Below are positions 1 to 11,449 of a stretch of 50,598 nt of DNA, one piece after another. Within the stretch, counting starts at the first letter, position 1; the number at the start of each line of letters is the position of its first letter. The position numbers and the translations under genes are program-made. Under the pieces are notes generated by a model that was not told the DNA's origin, did not search any database, and saw nothing but the letters and a program-made list of their open reading frames with translations. This DNA comes from Lojkania enalia (lineage: Eukaryota > Ascomycota > Dothideomycetes > Pleosporales): assembly GCA_010094045.1 (NCBI GenBank), contig ML986845.1, positions 1 through 50,598 on the forward strand, given 5' to 3'.

Positions 1-124
1 AAATCAAGCCAGAACTAATCCAAACGGTCTCGACCCAAATGTCACCCAGGTCCAGAACACATCTTCCACCCCGTCCTTGCCGCAACCTAAGGGCCTCGAC
101 CATTACTATGCATCCGAACTTTAT

Positions 125-3060
125 CTACACTCCTAGATATGTTCCGCTCACGATGCGTTTAATGCTAGCCACAGGCTTCCATCCCACCGCGGGGCTAGCT
201 GGAGGCGCATTCTCTTCTGCATCTGCGAAGGGATCGGATTCGCCCTCTTGTTTCGACTCAAGAGGAGCCGACTGGCTTACGCTCAGCCCGCTTCCCATGC
301 CCAATGATTGTTCCCCAGTAATCTCCCATCTGGCCTCGCTATTACCTGGCTTTGCTTCGCCCTCCGTGAAGAAGCGCGCTCGTAATGTCTGCGCGGGCTG
401 GTCGCGCGTGAAGGTCACGTCCCCTAGTCGCCAATAGATGAGGCTCTTGTCGCGCGCAAATGTGCCTGCTGGTTTAGACTGACATGAGGTAGCTTTCACT
501 CCAGGCTCAAGCCGAACGACCAGAATGAGATTGTGGAGTGTTATGGACGTTGCGCCACCTAAATTGAAATTTGGGTTTAGAGAGTAGTGAAGGATTGCCG
601 ATGTCTGAGTGGGTTCGACCTTCCAGGCTGGTGAAAGCACGATAGGCGCAAAGTTTTTCAAGTTGCTATCATCGAGATGCACCTGGTAGTGGAACGCCAC
701 TGAGGTTTTGGTGATTTTAGAGAGATCCACAATATAGCTACCTGGGTTGTCCGATACTTGCTCGATAAAAGCTGGGTTTGGTGCTACCTTTTCCAAGACA
801 GGGAAGTTCTCTAGCCGGATACTATCTGTTCCAAACGGAGCAGAAATATCAACCGGATTGTATGCAAGCGCAACCTGGCCGATGACCATGGCCTTTGTAA
901 CATTGCCATGTTCAAACCATGCACTGACCGTCTCCGCTAATGACGAGTTCAAACCCGGTTCATGTAGGTCAGGGTGCTTAATCGTAGCACTGGCGGAGCT
1001 GCTCAATGAGCGACCGGATCTAACGGACTGCGTGTCCGATGCCGGGTGATCATCGGACAGCAGAGTCCTATGGGGAACTTTAAAGGGCGGAGATTGAGGC
1101 TGGGGAGGTGGCGGTGTGTGAGTTGTGAGGCTCGCGGTCCCAGAGCCGGCGGAAGGAAGCGGGGGCACTGTTTCTCCGATGCTTGTTAATTCGGGCGTCG
1201 CAGGATTTGGCACAAATATAGTATTTCGAACATCCCGTCGACCTCGTAGGGTGTTCGATCGCTTTGTTGGCGCAGCTTGCTAGCAAGAAAATTAATTTAA
1301 GTATTCACTGCCAAGTCATCAGTACGTCTTACCGCTCGTAAAGTATTAGCCATGTTGGCCAAGGCTGCGTCTGCATCACCGTCCTCTTCTTGGATAGGTG
1401 CATTCCTGATATCAAGTTTGAATTGAGGTGGCGGATTGCTTTCGTTCCCAGCCCTATCTGCGTCAGCCTGACCACTCTAGAAACGGAGGAAGACCTACGA
1501 ATTAGCCTCTCTCTCTGCTGCGGTAATAGCATCGATCCCGGAGGGAGGCACAGAAAAACCTTCAGAGTCTTTTTCCGGTTCGGGCTTTGGCTCGGAGATA
1601 CTTGGAGAAGATAGGGGTTCCTTCAGCTCTGGTATTGTCTCCTGTGTCGTTCCATTGACGGTAGTAGAGCTAGGGCCCGAGTCAGGTCTAGGTTCAGGTG
1701 TCATTCCATTTGGCTTGTCACTGCTTTCTCGCCTCGTCGGCTTGGGTGAACTTGAAGCGTCGGATAGTCTTTGGGTTAAGGAGAGCCTTCTTGAGGGTGA
1801 TCCGGGTCTATCAGATGCCGAGGCTGCCGTATCTCGATCTTTCGACTTCCCTTTTCCAAATCCGCCGAACGCTGAACCGAGATTTGAGGACGACTTCCTT
1901 TCCGGGGATAATGCGCGGCCGTAAGGATGAATGCTCTGTCTCCGGCGACCCAAGACAGTGCCAAAACGCTTAAGACTTTGAAGGCCTCCGTGCTTGTGTT
2001 CTGGTTGCGCTGCATACATTAGCAATCGTACTCATTGGTAAGAAGTTGCAATATTAGATACCTGTGCCGCTTTTTTGACTTCGATTGTCGTCAGTTTGGG
2101 GAGTTGGGGCCGCGGGCGGAGGGGCCAGGCTTCTAGATGGGGTAGCGACGCTACTTGGTTTCCGTGCGGTGTGAGGCCTCTCTCCGCTCTGCATCCGCAG
2201 GGCGAAAGTCTTGATTTCGTCCGCAGTCTCAATATTGAGTAGAGCGTTGAGTGTTTCCTCTGCGCTGATCCTGTTACGCTCCACCTGGTCGACTTCATGA
2301 GTTTGGAATTGCGTCAGTGCGTCGCGGAGATGATTCAGCCTTCTTTCGTCAATGGCCTGCAGCTGTTCGAAAACATATGGGGCTTGCGATTCCCATTGCA
2401 GAGTCGCGTTCTCGACCTCGGCAACAGCATTCGCGACCTTGGATGCTGATGCCTTTGCGCCTTTGTCCCTCAGTTTATCCGACTTTTTCTGGGCTGCCTC
2501 AATCTCCTTGGCCATTGCGTTCAGATTCCCAGCAATATTCGACATGTTCTGCACTTCCTTGTTGGTCCCAGAGAACTCGCGCAGTGGGCGTTCGACATCG
2601 AGTTCGATCTTCTGGGCGAGCCGATGATGCGAATCGGCGGACGCTGCTGCTGCGCTCACGATCTTCTGCCATGGTGTTTCAAAGATGCTAATTGCGTCAG
2701 CCCATAGAGTCGCTCGATGTGCTATATGAAGTGCCTATACCCTAGATCTGAAGTCTCATCGGGAGGGTGTTTGTTCGCTAGCTTCCTCAAGCCCTGCACG
2801 TAGAGCTCCTCGACCCGGCGCCGTTCCTAGAGCTAATGAGCGCCCGACACAACCCATTTCGATATCATGGACCCACCTGCAGCCAGTCTGCAATCTGCAC
2901 ATTGAGATGACTCACATGTTTCATGCGATCATTGAGGACGCCGACGGCCTGCGCGGGTGAAAGCGACTCCTGGGGTGACGGGGTCAGCGGATGCGGTGGA
3001 GCGATGCAGCGAGGGCCTTACCAACAGCGCCGGGTAGTCTTTTCGTTGCAATTCTTCCAT
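125..3060 (-). CDS. syp1: SYP1/FCHO-type endocytic adaptor (F-BAR plus mu-homology domain)
   Basis: Early-acting clathrin adaptor of the muniscin family. It binds membrane through an N-terminal F-BAR helix bundle and cargo through a C-terminal mu-homology domain, at endocytic patches. Model (minus strand, 5' to 3'): 3022-3060, 2877-2969, 2741-2826, 2062-2687, 1499-2009, 1333-1438, 125-1279, giving 871 aa, the normal family size. The start MEELQRKDYPALL is a 13-codon first exon ending in GTAAGG. The F-BAR region (about residues 1-270) includes VEELYVQGLRKLANKHPPDE and SADSHHRLAQKIELDVERPL. The middle (about 270-550) is a Ser/Pro/Lys-rich linker with RRLSLTQRLSD. The mu-homology domain fills about 550-871. 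The intron at 1439-1498 needs an AAAG acceptor but restores SNPPPQFKLDIRNAP, which matches the family. It is divergent from the kinase gene. Confidence 0.88.
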
Positions 3061-3898
3061 GGCTCAAGGTCTGAGGCGAGGCGCGCGGCCGCAAGAGGAG
3101 TGATGCAGGCGTTTACATAGAATCAGTGCGGAGGGAGCTCTTCGGGGGAGCTGCGGAGCTGTAACAACGTCGACTTCGCTGGCCCTCGTGTACTTGACAG
3201 CCCCCGAATTAGGCTTAGGCCGAAACCAGCGGTTGCGTTCGGGACTGACGTAAAAGCAGACTCAGCACGCCCGGGGCCGGTAGACGGAATATGAAGAGTG
3301 CCAGCTACCTGGTTTGGGCTCTCCACAGCATTGTTCCAGACAGCCCTGCGATGCTCTGGCTTGAGCATTGCGTGCAGAGCAAGGGGTTTAAGTTGGCCAG
3401 TCTAGAGTCGTAGTTCGCAGCTGTCTTGGCAGCGCGGACGTGCGTGCGTTTTCACCTCCCTCACTCTCGGCATCGACTAACCCTAGTCGCGCGTTATTGG
3501 TAAGCCTCGCCCTCTACTACAAGTAGCAAAAGTGATGGAGCCGTCTCCCGGCTGGCGCGCGAACTTAGCTTTTTCTGCGAGGCTAACGACTATCACGAAA
3601 ATGCAAGTAACCTTTTTGTCTTGTCGGGCGGCGTGAAGCCGTCAAGGTACGCAGGGACTACCTAGTAAGATGTCCAGTCCACTGCAGTCCTCGTCTATCT
3701 CTCTAGAACGGTTGCAAGATTTGCCTCGAAGACTTTCCGGTTTCCCATCCTTAGGTCCATGTTCCCTGTGTATCATTTTGACTCTAGTCGGTTGGAGGGC
3801 TGAAGCCTCGAGAGATGCTTTTGGTTCCTGCACTCTTCAACCAAGTCCAACGCATATCTAACAATCGTTTCAATGTCTAAGGTCTAACCACGCCACAG
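3061..3898. promoter_or_regulatory. Divergent intergenic region between SYP1 and the CDK-like kinase
   Basis: GC-rich spacer with no convincing conserved coding region. It must carry the SYP1 promoter (minus strand) and probably the kinase promoter or its unresolved first exon. A short plus frame starting MSSPLQSSS at 3670 could be a leader exon or an upstream ORF, but I could not connect it in phase with the kinase. Confidence 0.4.
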
Positions 3899-5262
3899 AA
3901 CATCCGCTTACCATCGTTGCCACTCAGACGTAGTAGCAGCAGACGCCCGCCGAGAAGCCATAGTCCTAGAGACGAATGCCTACAATGCAGCACAATCCTT
4001 GGTGCGTACGCTGGCTTACTCACGAGTTGTTTGATTGTCCAATCAAATATGCTTATATCCAAGCAGGAAGAGTACGAGCAATTGTGTGAAGAGCGATGCA
4101 AGGATCTCCTCCGACAAGCAGAACCTCCAGTCGTGAAACATGCAAGTCATTTCGAGCTGAGTTGCTAATCAGCAAACGGCTAATATCATTTACAGGAAGA
4201 TGTGGAAAAGCTACCGTCCCCCACCGGTGTGAACATAGGAAAATTCAAAAACGCCTTTTATCACCAGGAAGGACTTTATTCAGTCATATATAAAGCGATA
4301 GCATTGGATGATGCGCCCTACTTTCCCCCTGAAGCCAAACCAGGAGACAGACTAGTTGCTTTAAAGGTCACCACGCCGTCAGTCATGACACCGCCCCACG
4401 ATTCCAAGCGCGAGGCCCGTATCTTAGAACTGTCAAAGTCGGAGCACGTCATATCGCTGTTGGAGGCCTTCCGGGACGATGGCGTCCGTTTTGTTTTGGT
4501 TTTCCCATTCATGCCATTCGAGCTTGACCGTCTGCTTCAGGATCAGAAAACGTCAAGGGACCAAATCAAGTGTTGTCTAAAGGATATGTTCTCCGCTCTT
4601 TCTTTCATTCACTCGCGTGGAATCATACACAGAGACGTCAAGCCCTCCAATATCCTACTCAAGTCACTAGACGGCCCGGCATATCTATCGGATTTTGGGA
4701 TTGCGTGGGCTCCCGATACCCCGGGCCCGGAATCTGCCGAGTCTAAAATCACAGATGTTGGTACCACCTGCTACAGGCCGCCAGAGCTACTGTTCGGTAA
4801 CAAGAGATATGGGTGTAGTCTTGATCTATGGGCTGCAGGCTGTACTGTGGCAGAGGCAGTGGTTCCAGGGCACCCCACGCTGTTCGATTCTGGAGAACTT
4901 GGAAGCGATCTGGCCTTGGTTCACAGTATATTTACGAAATTAGGGACCCCTAGCCTTACAGTGTGGCCGGTAAGACATGGTCAGACTCTGGCATTGATCG
5001 CATTGATCACTAACATAGAGCAGGAAGCTGCAAACTTCCCCGATTGGGGAAAAATGCAGTTCCACGAGTATCCTACACAGTCTTGGTCTGCACTCCTGCC
5101 GGGAACTTCCGATATCGAACGCGATCTAGTCAGTAAACTGGTGAAATATGAGAGCGGGGCTCGGATGACGGCAGCTCAGGTGAGATTGACTGAATGCATT
5201 TACAAACAAGGACTGACGGGATTCATATGCAGGGACTGAATCATCCATACTTCAAGCAGTGA
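3899..5262 (+). CDS. CDK-like serine/threonine kinase (Csk1/CAK-type)
   Basis: Protein kinase of the CMGC/CDK branch, possibly a CDK-activating kinase like fission yeast Csk1. Exons: 3899-4001 (start unresolved), 4067-4141, 4196-4969, 5024-5179, 5233-5262. Visible motifs are VALKVTTPS (ATP-lysine strand), IIHRDVKPSNILL (catalytic loop), LSDFGIAW (DFG), GTTCYRPPELLFG (T-loop and APE equivalent), DLWAAGC, and a short final exon coding GLNHPYFKQ. A canonical PSTAIRE helix is absent; the position reads KREARILELSKSE. The intron at 4142-4195 has a GC-AG boundary. Introns at 4970-5023 (54 nt, no stop) and 5180-5232 were placed by phase. The first exon is uncertain: the exon read RREAIVLETNAYNAAQSL, joined at 4002-4066, has no ATG of its own. 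The alternatives are an in-frame ATG at 4049 or one at 3917, either without that intron. Confidence 0.75.
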
Positions 5263-7261
5263 GATTCACCTATGTGTCGAACGTTAGTATCATCGCCGGG
5301 TATACAGTCTATATTTAGGTGGACGTTCTTCAGTGGTTGGCTCACCGATCATGAAGGGAAGCTTGTGCCAACTATAAGACGTGGAAAGATAGGATGATTG
5401 TCGAGGGTCTATGGAGCCAGATATCTTTGCATAGGCGTTCGTATTTTAAAGTATAATGTTTTTCCGACAAATGATATTGGATTGGCTTAGAGCCCGCCAA
5501 ATGTAGAGGGTTTTTCGTTCGAAAATAGAGGCCTCCAAACTAGTAAGAATGCGATGCGCTAAACGTATTCTCAATGGAAGCTTGGCAGAGCGAAGCAGTG
5601 ACGCTAACTCTATAGAACTTCGTACACTCGTAGTCCACACAAAAAAATGATACCCTTGGTCCAGACAAATATGAATACGAGGACAACGACAGAGACAAAG
5701 GCGACGATTTTGAGAATAGGAGCCAAAACTCAGATACTATAGGTGAATATTCGGGCAGCGGTGACCCTTGGCTGTCCTATATAGAGAATAGGCATGCTCA
5801 AGTTGGAACGGTCGGCCGTGGTTCACTTATATACAAGGGAAAGAAGGATATGAATTGGGACAGCATATTTGGTCGCTTCCAAGATCAGACGCATGGCGCA
5901 ACACAGGCAGGTTCGTACGTATTGCAAGGGAAATAATCCACTACACGAGGATGCATTCCTTTGTGTTCTTCATCCTATCGGCCACTTCTAGGTTTGGTCG
6001 GCGATGGACGGAGAATGGTGGTGTCGTGGACGAACTGTATAATTTTCGCAGTAGCAGGTTCCGCTGGCTACTTAGGCATTGGGGGGAGTGGCGGATCAGT
6101 ACTTTGAAAGCTGCACCTCGTGCGACGGGGATATTCCGCACAATAAGTCCAATACAGTCCAGTTCCGGCCCTTGGATATACTAAAAAAATCAGGCAGAAC
6201 TTTGCGTCAGCCTTCAATCATATAGTGGGCTGTTGATAAGATAGGTGCGTTATAAAGTGGCCTATAAGACGCTGACTTGCCAGTCAGTTTAATAGCCTAG
6301 TAGATATTAGACGGAACCAAACTCAGACGAATTCCCTTAATTGCTTCCATCTACTGACCCTAGCAACCGTGCTCATAGTTTGATAGAAACACAAGAGCAA
6401 GGAGGCGGACACCAGCATCTACCCTATAATTTACCGAGTATATAAAGAGTTTGCCGCATTGGGGATGTGGTATTTCGTCAATATGCCCTCAGTGTTCTTA
6501 GGATGATGACCGAAACTAAGAATATGTCCAAGTCCTACCAGAGGTTTACTCGCATTTCAACTTGAAGAATAGGTGTTTTTGAATGACGAACCAGGTATGG
6601 AATTTGCAAGTCATTTCCGTTCCCAAGGTTGGCTATGTTGTAGAATTTGTGGGAAGCTTTTTGCGATAGAGGGAGACTATTAAGGATAGTATTTGGAGAA
6701 AATTATATCCGGAAAAATGAGTAGCATTATCTCCAGATAAGGCGGAAGGACATTCTAGGAGAAATATGTTGTTTGATGACAAGTGAAGGAAATTTTTTTT
6801 GAAAAGGAGGGGGGACGTTGCTTTGTCTATGGTCATGCACAATGTTCTGCATCCTCCCCTTTTAAAAAAATTCTACTAGACCCAAAAATAAGGGAACACT
6901 TCCAAGTTGGGCTGCTTTTCCCCAATACACATATTAGATTCAATCAGGAACGAGGAATGCTATTCTAATCCGAAGTGGCAGTGCGACTACCCTAAGATGT
7001 GCTAGGCATGTGCCAAACCCCCAGATATACTGAAGCTGAGTCGAGTTCAATACATCTACTCTACGGCATGGGCAAGAGAGTGAATGGCTTTCTTCAACGC
7101 GTCTCGATGCGTCCTAAGTTAATCCACTAAAAACTTTACAGTGTTCAGCTGAACTTTATGGCTATTGACCCGATCGACCCCACAAGCGTCTGCATTCACC
7201 TCTGCACTACGTATGTGCTAAGCAGTCCTCTCGAAAATGCAAAAATGTTTAGTCAAGAATC
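5263..7261. other. AT-rich gene desert, left part
   Basis: About 2 kb without a recognisable intact gene. It holds two weak open stretches. One is 5634-5936 on plus, 100 sense codons with no early ATG, starting acidic (YEYEDNDRDKGDD). The other is 5446-5640 on minus, with LASLLRSAKLPLRIRLAHRI. The rest is AT-rich with many stops in all frames. It probably consists of relics like those to its right. Confidence 0.5.
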
Positions 7262-8390
7262 TTGTCGGAAGGTACTCAATCGGCGATTCTAGTTGATGGT
7301 AGCGCCGTCGGGATACTTCTGAAGCTGGCTCTGAGAATACAGGATAGGGTGTTAGGCTGTATGGTTCAAAGAACCGGAGAAGGCCAATTGCAGGTTTGTA
7401 TTAGTCGTCGTCGGCTGCTTTATTTCTTTCTAGATAGTCCAAGACTTTCAATTATGTCCAGTAGAATACGTAGTCATATTCGTAACCTCTGCGGAACAGG
7501 CTGTAGAATAAGCGGCGTAGATACACGTAGTTAGGTTTCTCGTCTGCTGGGAACAGAGATGCTTAGAATTCTTGCTAATCTCCTCGGAATTGACCCTATA
7601 AGGCTCCTAACCTGTCGCTAACTGCTTCCTCTCCAGAATAAGCTTCTCTTTACGCTCTCTGGTTTCGGCCTTCAGACCCTGCTAAGGCAGTGTAGCTCGG
7701 AGAAGGTACATTGGGACATATCCTGGTGATTCCATATCGTCCTGAGGTGTACTATAAGTTGTCACATTAATTAAGCTACTTTAACGCTGGTGTTTTCTAC
7801 GCTCACTAACGCCCAAGTGCGCATTATCGCTAGCATAACGCGTCGTACCGATTAGAGAACAGTTGCGCTCTCCTAGTTCCCTAATTTGCTTTCTCAACTT
7901 AATGTCGGTTATATAGATCTTTCTCTCTTGTCTGCCAAACCCTATTAATATGTTCTCCGGTTTGATATCTCTGTTGATATATCCTTCGCAGTGAACATGC
8001 TGGAAGGAGGGGTAAGTTGGTCTGCAGGCAGCAGCACCGTCTTGAGTGAGAAATCTTGACCGTAATAGTTAAAGATATTCTCTAGGTTTAGGCCAATAAA
8101 TTAGAACAATATCGCCCTAAATCCGTATTCGTGTCCATGCCAGAACGTTCGAGGAAGGCCGGGTTCACTAAGAAGTTCGTGACTCGATTTTGTTTTGGAG
8201 AGAAGGTTCGATATCTACATGCTCGAATTTCAGGGTAACTTCTTTTCTAGCTAGATTACGTATCTTACGGTATCCATTAGTATCTCCACGTGAGGCCGTT
8301 GGATCTCTCCTTGCGTTGATAGACCTCGTCAAAGGAGCCGCCGCCCAACCGGCACTCTAGTCCATACTTATCTGACGTAAATGACCTATG
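7262..8390 (-). pseudogene. Decayed casein-kinase-1-like protein kinase
   Basis: Reading the minus strand and changing frame several times recovers a nearly full-length CK1-type kinase. Pieces in order: CRLGGGSFDEVYQR (glycine loop, about 8310-8360), KFEHVDIEPS (after the ATP lysine region, about 8215-8245), TFWHGHEYGFRAIL, GLNLENIFNYYGQDFSLKTV, GYINRDIKPENILIG (catalytic loop, about 7935-7980), KIYITDIKLRKQIRE (DFG-equivalent region), SLIGTTRYASDNAHLGVSE (the CK1 signature before the substrate lobe, about 7805-7860), DDMESPGYVPMYLLRATLP, and PNYVYLRRLFYSLFRRGYEY with YDYVF (about 7450-7510). Several stops and frameshifts interrupt it, so it cannot make a kinase. The order and spacing match CK1, and no introns are needed. 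It faces the DUF7924-like relic head to head. Confidence 0.8.
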
Positions 8391-8749
8391 GAGTTGTGAG
8401 AAATGTTACGCTAGGAAAGAATTTTGTCGCTATGTAATTGCAGATAGAATACATACTAGGTTGGTCATTGAATTATTCTTTTGAGGGTTCTATCGTGGGT
8501 CTTGACAGCTGCGACGTAGCCGTTTATGGAAGGATGAAAGACTTGCTCATATCAGTACATCAGCCATGTAAAAAGGCACAGTCTCTAGTTGCAGCAAGTT
8601 TCATAGGTAATCAACTATTTACTAGGAGATTGTAGGCGGCCTTATTTGGTTGTGCAGGGCGCTTGCAGGGCAGGTTGTATTGTGCTGCAAAGCCCCCACA
8701 TTCCGATTCTCTGTTCCTCACCCTCCCTTAACCATCTTCGTCCGTACGG

Positions 8750-10262
8750 TCGAATCTGCCATGAACCGCGATGGCTCCTAAAGAGGAAGCGAAACCTCAA
8801 ATCGCAAACGAAACCAGACAGTTGCGGCTCATCCTCCACACGCGCCTGTTAAATACCGAGAGCGATCATGACAACGCTTGAAGACGTCTCCCGAGTTCTG
8901 GGACAATCTTTCTCTCCAAGAGTTTAATCGGGGAACTATTCAGTCTTCTACGCCTAAACCGTTGGCGTGGTCTATCCTAAAAGGGGATCTCGTTCAATAG
9001 TTTAAGCATTTTGCTTAGTATTGTAGTCCATGTCTTCGTGATATCAGAGGACTGAGCTATGTTCACCATGGAGAGAATCACGCTAATTCCTATCTTAGTA
9101 TCCAGAAATAGATGCAAAAGCCGTTCGCACGATGAGTTCAAACTAATCCCGTTCAGGCAGTTCTCAAACAGGATCTAGAACCAACCCTTCCAACGCGTTG
9201 AGACCGACTACGCCGGGGACGAGGATATCATTAAAAGATGCCACCTTTAAACAGTGCAACATTGATGCTGATGTATATCTATACAATAAAGGCCCAAAAC
9301 CAAATGAGTGAAAGTAGATAAAGGAACGGTTAGCGCGACTAAGAGCTCCTCTATCGCCTTCTCAGGTTTCTGAAGTAGCACTTGAAAGGTTGTAGTTGAA
9401 GAATTATAAGGCTAGAAGTGAAGAACAAGTAAAGAGCGAGGTCATCTTATTAATCATCAGCAAAACCACCATCCCTTTAGTCCGCAATCGGCTGTTTACA
9501 AACCTTGCAACGATGACTGATAGGGCTCCCGTAGCCGCATAGCTAGATTGCTATAATAAGTCGCACCTAGTGGAGCTGATCCGACGCATACGAAATGACC
9601 TCAAATTATATATTATACCTTCTAAGAGACTCCATAAGCCGCATTTCCCGTACTTCTTTACGGAAGTAAAGGGCTCCGATGGGAAAAGCCTCTGAGATGA
9701 TGCTGTATAACCCGCTCGCGCTATGCTTGAAATATAGTCATACGAGAAGGAAAGCTATAAATTTGGCGGCAACGCTTGCACGTTTGCGTCCACTTACTAG
9801 CACCGGCTCCTTTAAGATATATGCAATGCACCCCACGGAACCGGCAGAGCCAGCAGGCCCCGGTACCGCACGACTCAGTTGCAAGGCTATGATTTGACTG
9901 ACGACCAATATACCTATCTAAACGGACTTCGCGCGTATAGGAATGCATGGGAATTGGCAGAGGAGTATAGATCTACTGCAATCGCCCGCGCAAACGAGAA
10001 AGTGAATGAGGTGCATGACGGCGCGCCAGCCTCTAGCTTTACAACTAAAGTCACTTCCCTACCATCTGAGGACTTCCTCGATGGATCTCAAAGGCAAACG
10101 TCTCTCGTCGCACGCTATAAACCAGAGACATTGGCGGATGAGCTCGTGCTGCATTTCAATCTATTGGCAAAACGCTCCACTACAAAGATGCATCGCTCCT
10201 GTTGCCAAAAGCGCAATACTAGCGGATTAAGCACTCGATGGAGTAGCACTGTAGGAGTGGCG
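8750..10262 (+). pseudogene. Decayed DUF7924-type fungal protein
   Basis: Relic of a fungal-specific protein whose C-terminal half resembles the DUF7924 domain, as I remember that family. The function is unknown. Pieces on the plus strand in order: a basic start (RKRNLKSQTKPDS, about 8797-8835), PEFWDNLSLQEFNRGTIQ (about 8889-8945), a poorly conserved middle, NRLFTNLATMTDRAPV (about 9487-9535), LVELIRRIRNDLKLYIIPSK, FPYFFTEVKGSDGKSL (about 9645-9690), FGGNACTFASTY, and QLQGYDLTDDQYTYLNGLRA followed by YRNAWELAEEYRS (about 9870-9980). At least six stops and several frame changes separate the pieces. The last open stretch, 9879-10265, is the best preserved. It is divergent from the CK1-like relic. 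Confidence 0.7.
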
Positions 10263-11449
10263 TAAAGGAAGCCGTTGTCGTGGGCGGGCGGTCCGCTTCG
10301 ATGCTCCCAAGGCATGATACTTGTAATAACTAGGAAGAAACCTTCCTTGATGCGTAGGTGTATTTCGGCCAAAGCTAGCCAGGCTAGAGAGGCAAGAAGT
10401 CGCAGGGTTGGCTGTCAGTTACGAATTGGATGGAATACTGTTAGTTACTAAGGAGGAGTATTCGCAATATTTGTGTTTGTGTGCTTAGTTCATTTCTAGG
10501 AGTGCACTTGAGAGATTCTCTTCCGTCAGCAATTCCTCACCCATGCATTAGTCTGTCTCCACCTTATGACATTACGCGGTTTCGTTCTCCTATCCTTTTT
10601 TACACCTTACTAAACCTTCAGCTTCTTTCCCAGGCGTCTCGATTTGGACTGAGAGCATCCAATAGAGAGGGCAAATTGTCCCTGGGTGCCCGTGGTTTTA
10701 GTCGAGATTGTGTCTCCAGTTGGTGAGAGACCCTTGATTCGGTGCTTGTACGTAAGTAATGTGAATCTGTTAACATTTCTAGTGGTAATTTCACTTGTGA
10801 ATCGAAGGACCTAAGGGCGTTTGCAGGGCGTCCTTCGTCGTGATGTGTAGGTCGCTAGCGACCTGAGCTAGGGCCATTGCTCTGACGATGTTAACCTCAT
10901 AAATCATGTCGCTGGAGCCTGAATAGAGTGATATCTATATAGAACTTCAACACAGTAAGGTTAGCGCAGGCAGCCGCAAGCTTCCTTTCGGGGTGCAAAT
11001 TAAATAATAATGATAATAACAGGAAGGTCCTTTAGCTTCCATGACGAGAACTCAAGCTGGAATGCGATTCTGATTCCGATACGGGCCTACTTATAGAACA
11101 AGCTGCTCACTGTGATGGTCAGGTTGAACTGTCCGCATTGCCAAGGTGTGATTGGCGAGTGATGCGCGCTACTTGCCATGCAGGGTTTAGAGGTAGGGAC
11201 CGGGTTACCAGAGTATTGCTCCGGTGAGGGGACGTGAAGGGATACAACATAACAAAAGCCCGCTGCGCCCTTGTGTACCGCCAGTGCCCAACTGCTGTTG
11301 AGCCCAGAACACACTACAAATCGCTTGCATGTCTCGGCCGTCCGGATAGCAGCTGCCACTCCACAGCTGTATTTCGTGTTTCTCCGAGCCCCCCCATCCA
11401 AAACAACATCCCACCCGGGAGACCGACACCGCGCCCAGCAGACGACAAC
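10263..11449. other. Spacer between relic region and hymA
   Basis: No conserved coding signal found. The left 700 bp is AT-rich and may be the tail of the relic region. The right 350 bp becomes GC-richer and should contain the hymA promoter and leader. An open frame runs upstream in phase with hymA from an ATG at 11234, but its peptide does not look like protein-coding sequence. Confidence 0.45.

Noticed and set aside
1468..1498. Apparent 31-nt intron in SYP1 ending GGTCAG.
   Set aside because: It is too short and breaks phase. A 60-nt intron (1439-1498) with an AAAG acceptor closes the frame and gives the family sequence.
2895..2915. Apparent 21-nt intron in SYP1 (GTGAGT to GCAG).
   Set aside because: It is too short to splice, is in frame, and codes VSHLNVQ, which fits the F-BAR helix; treated as exon.
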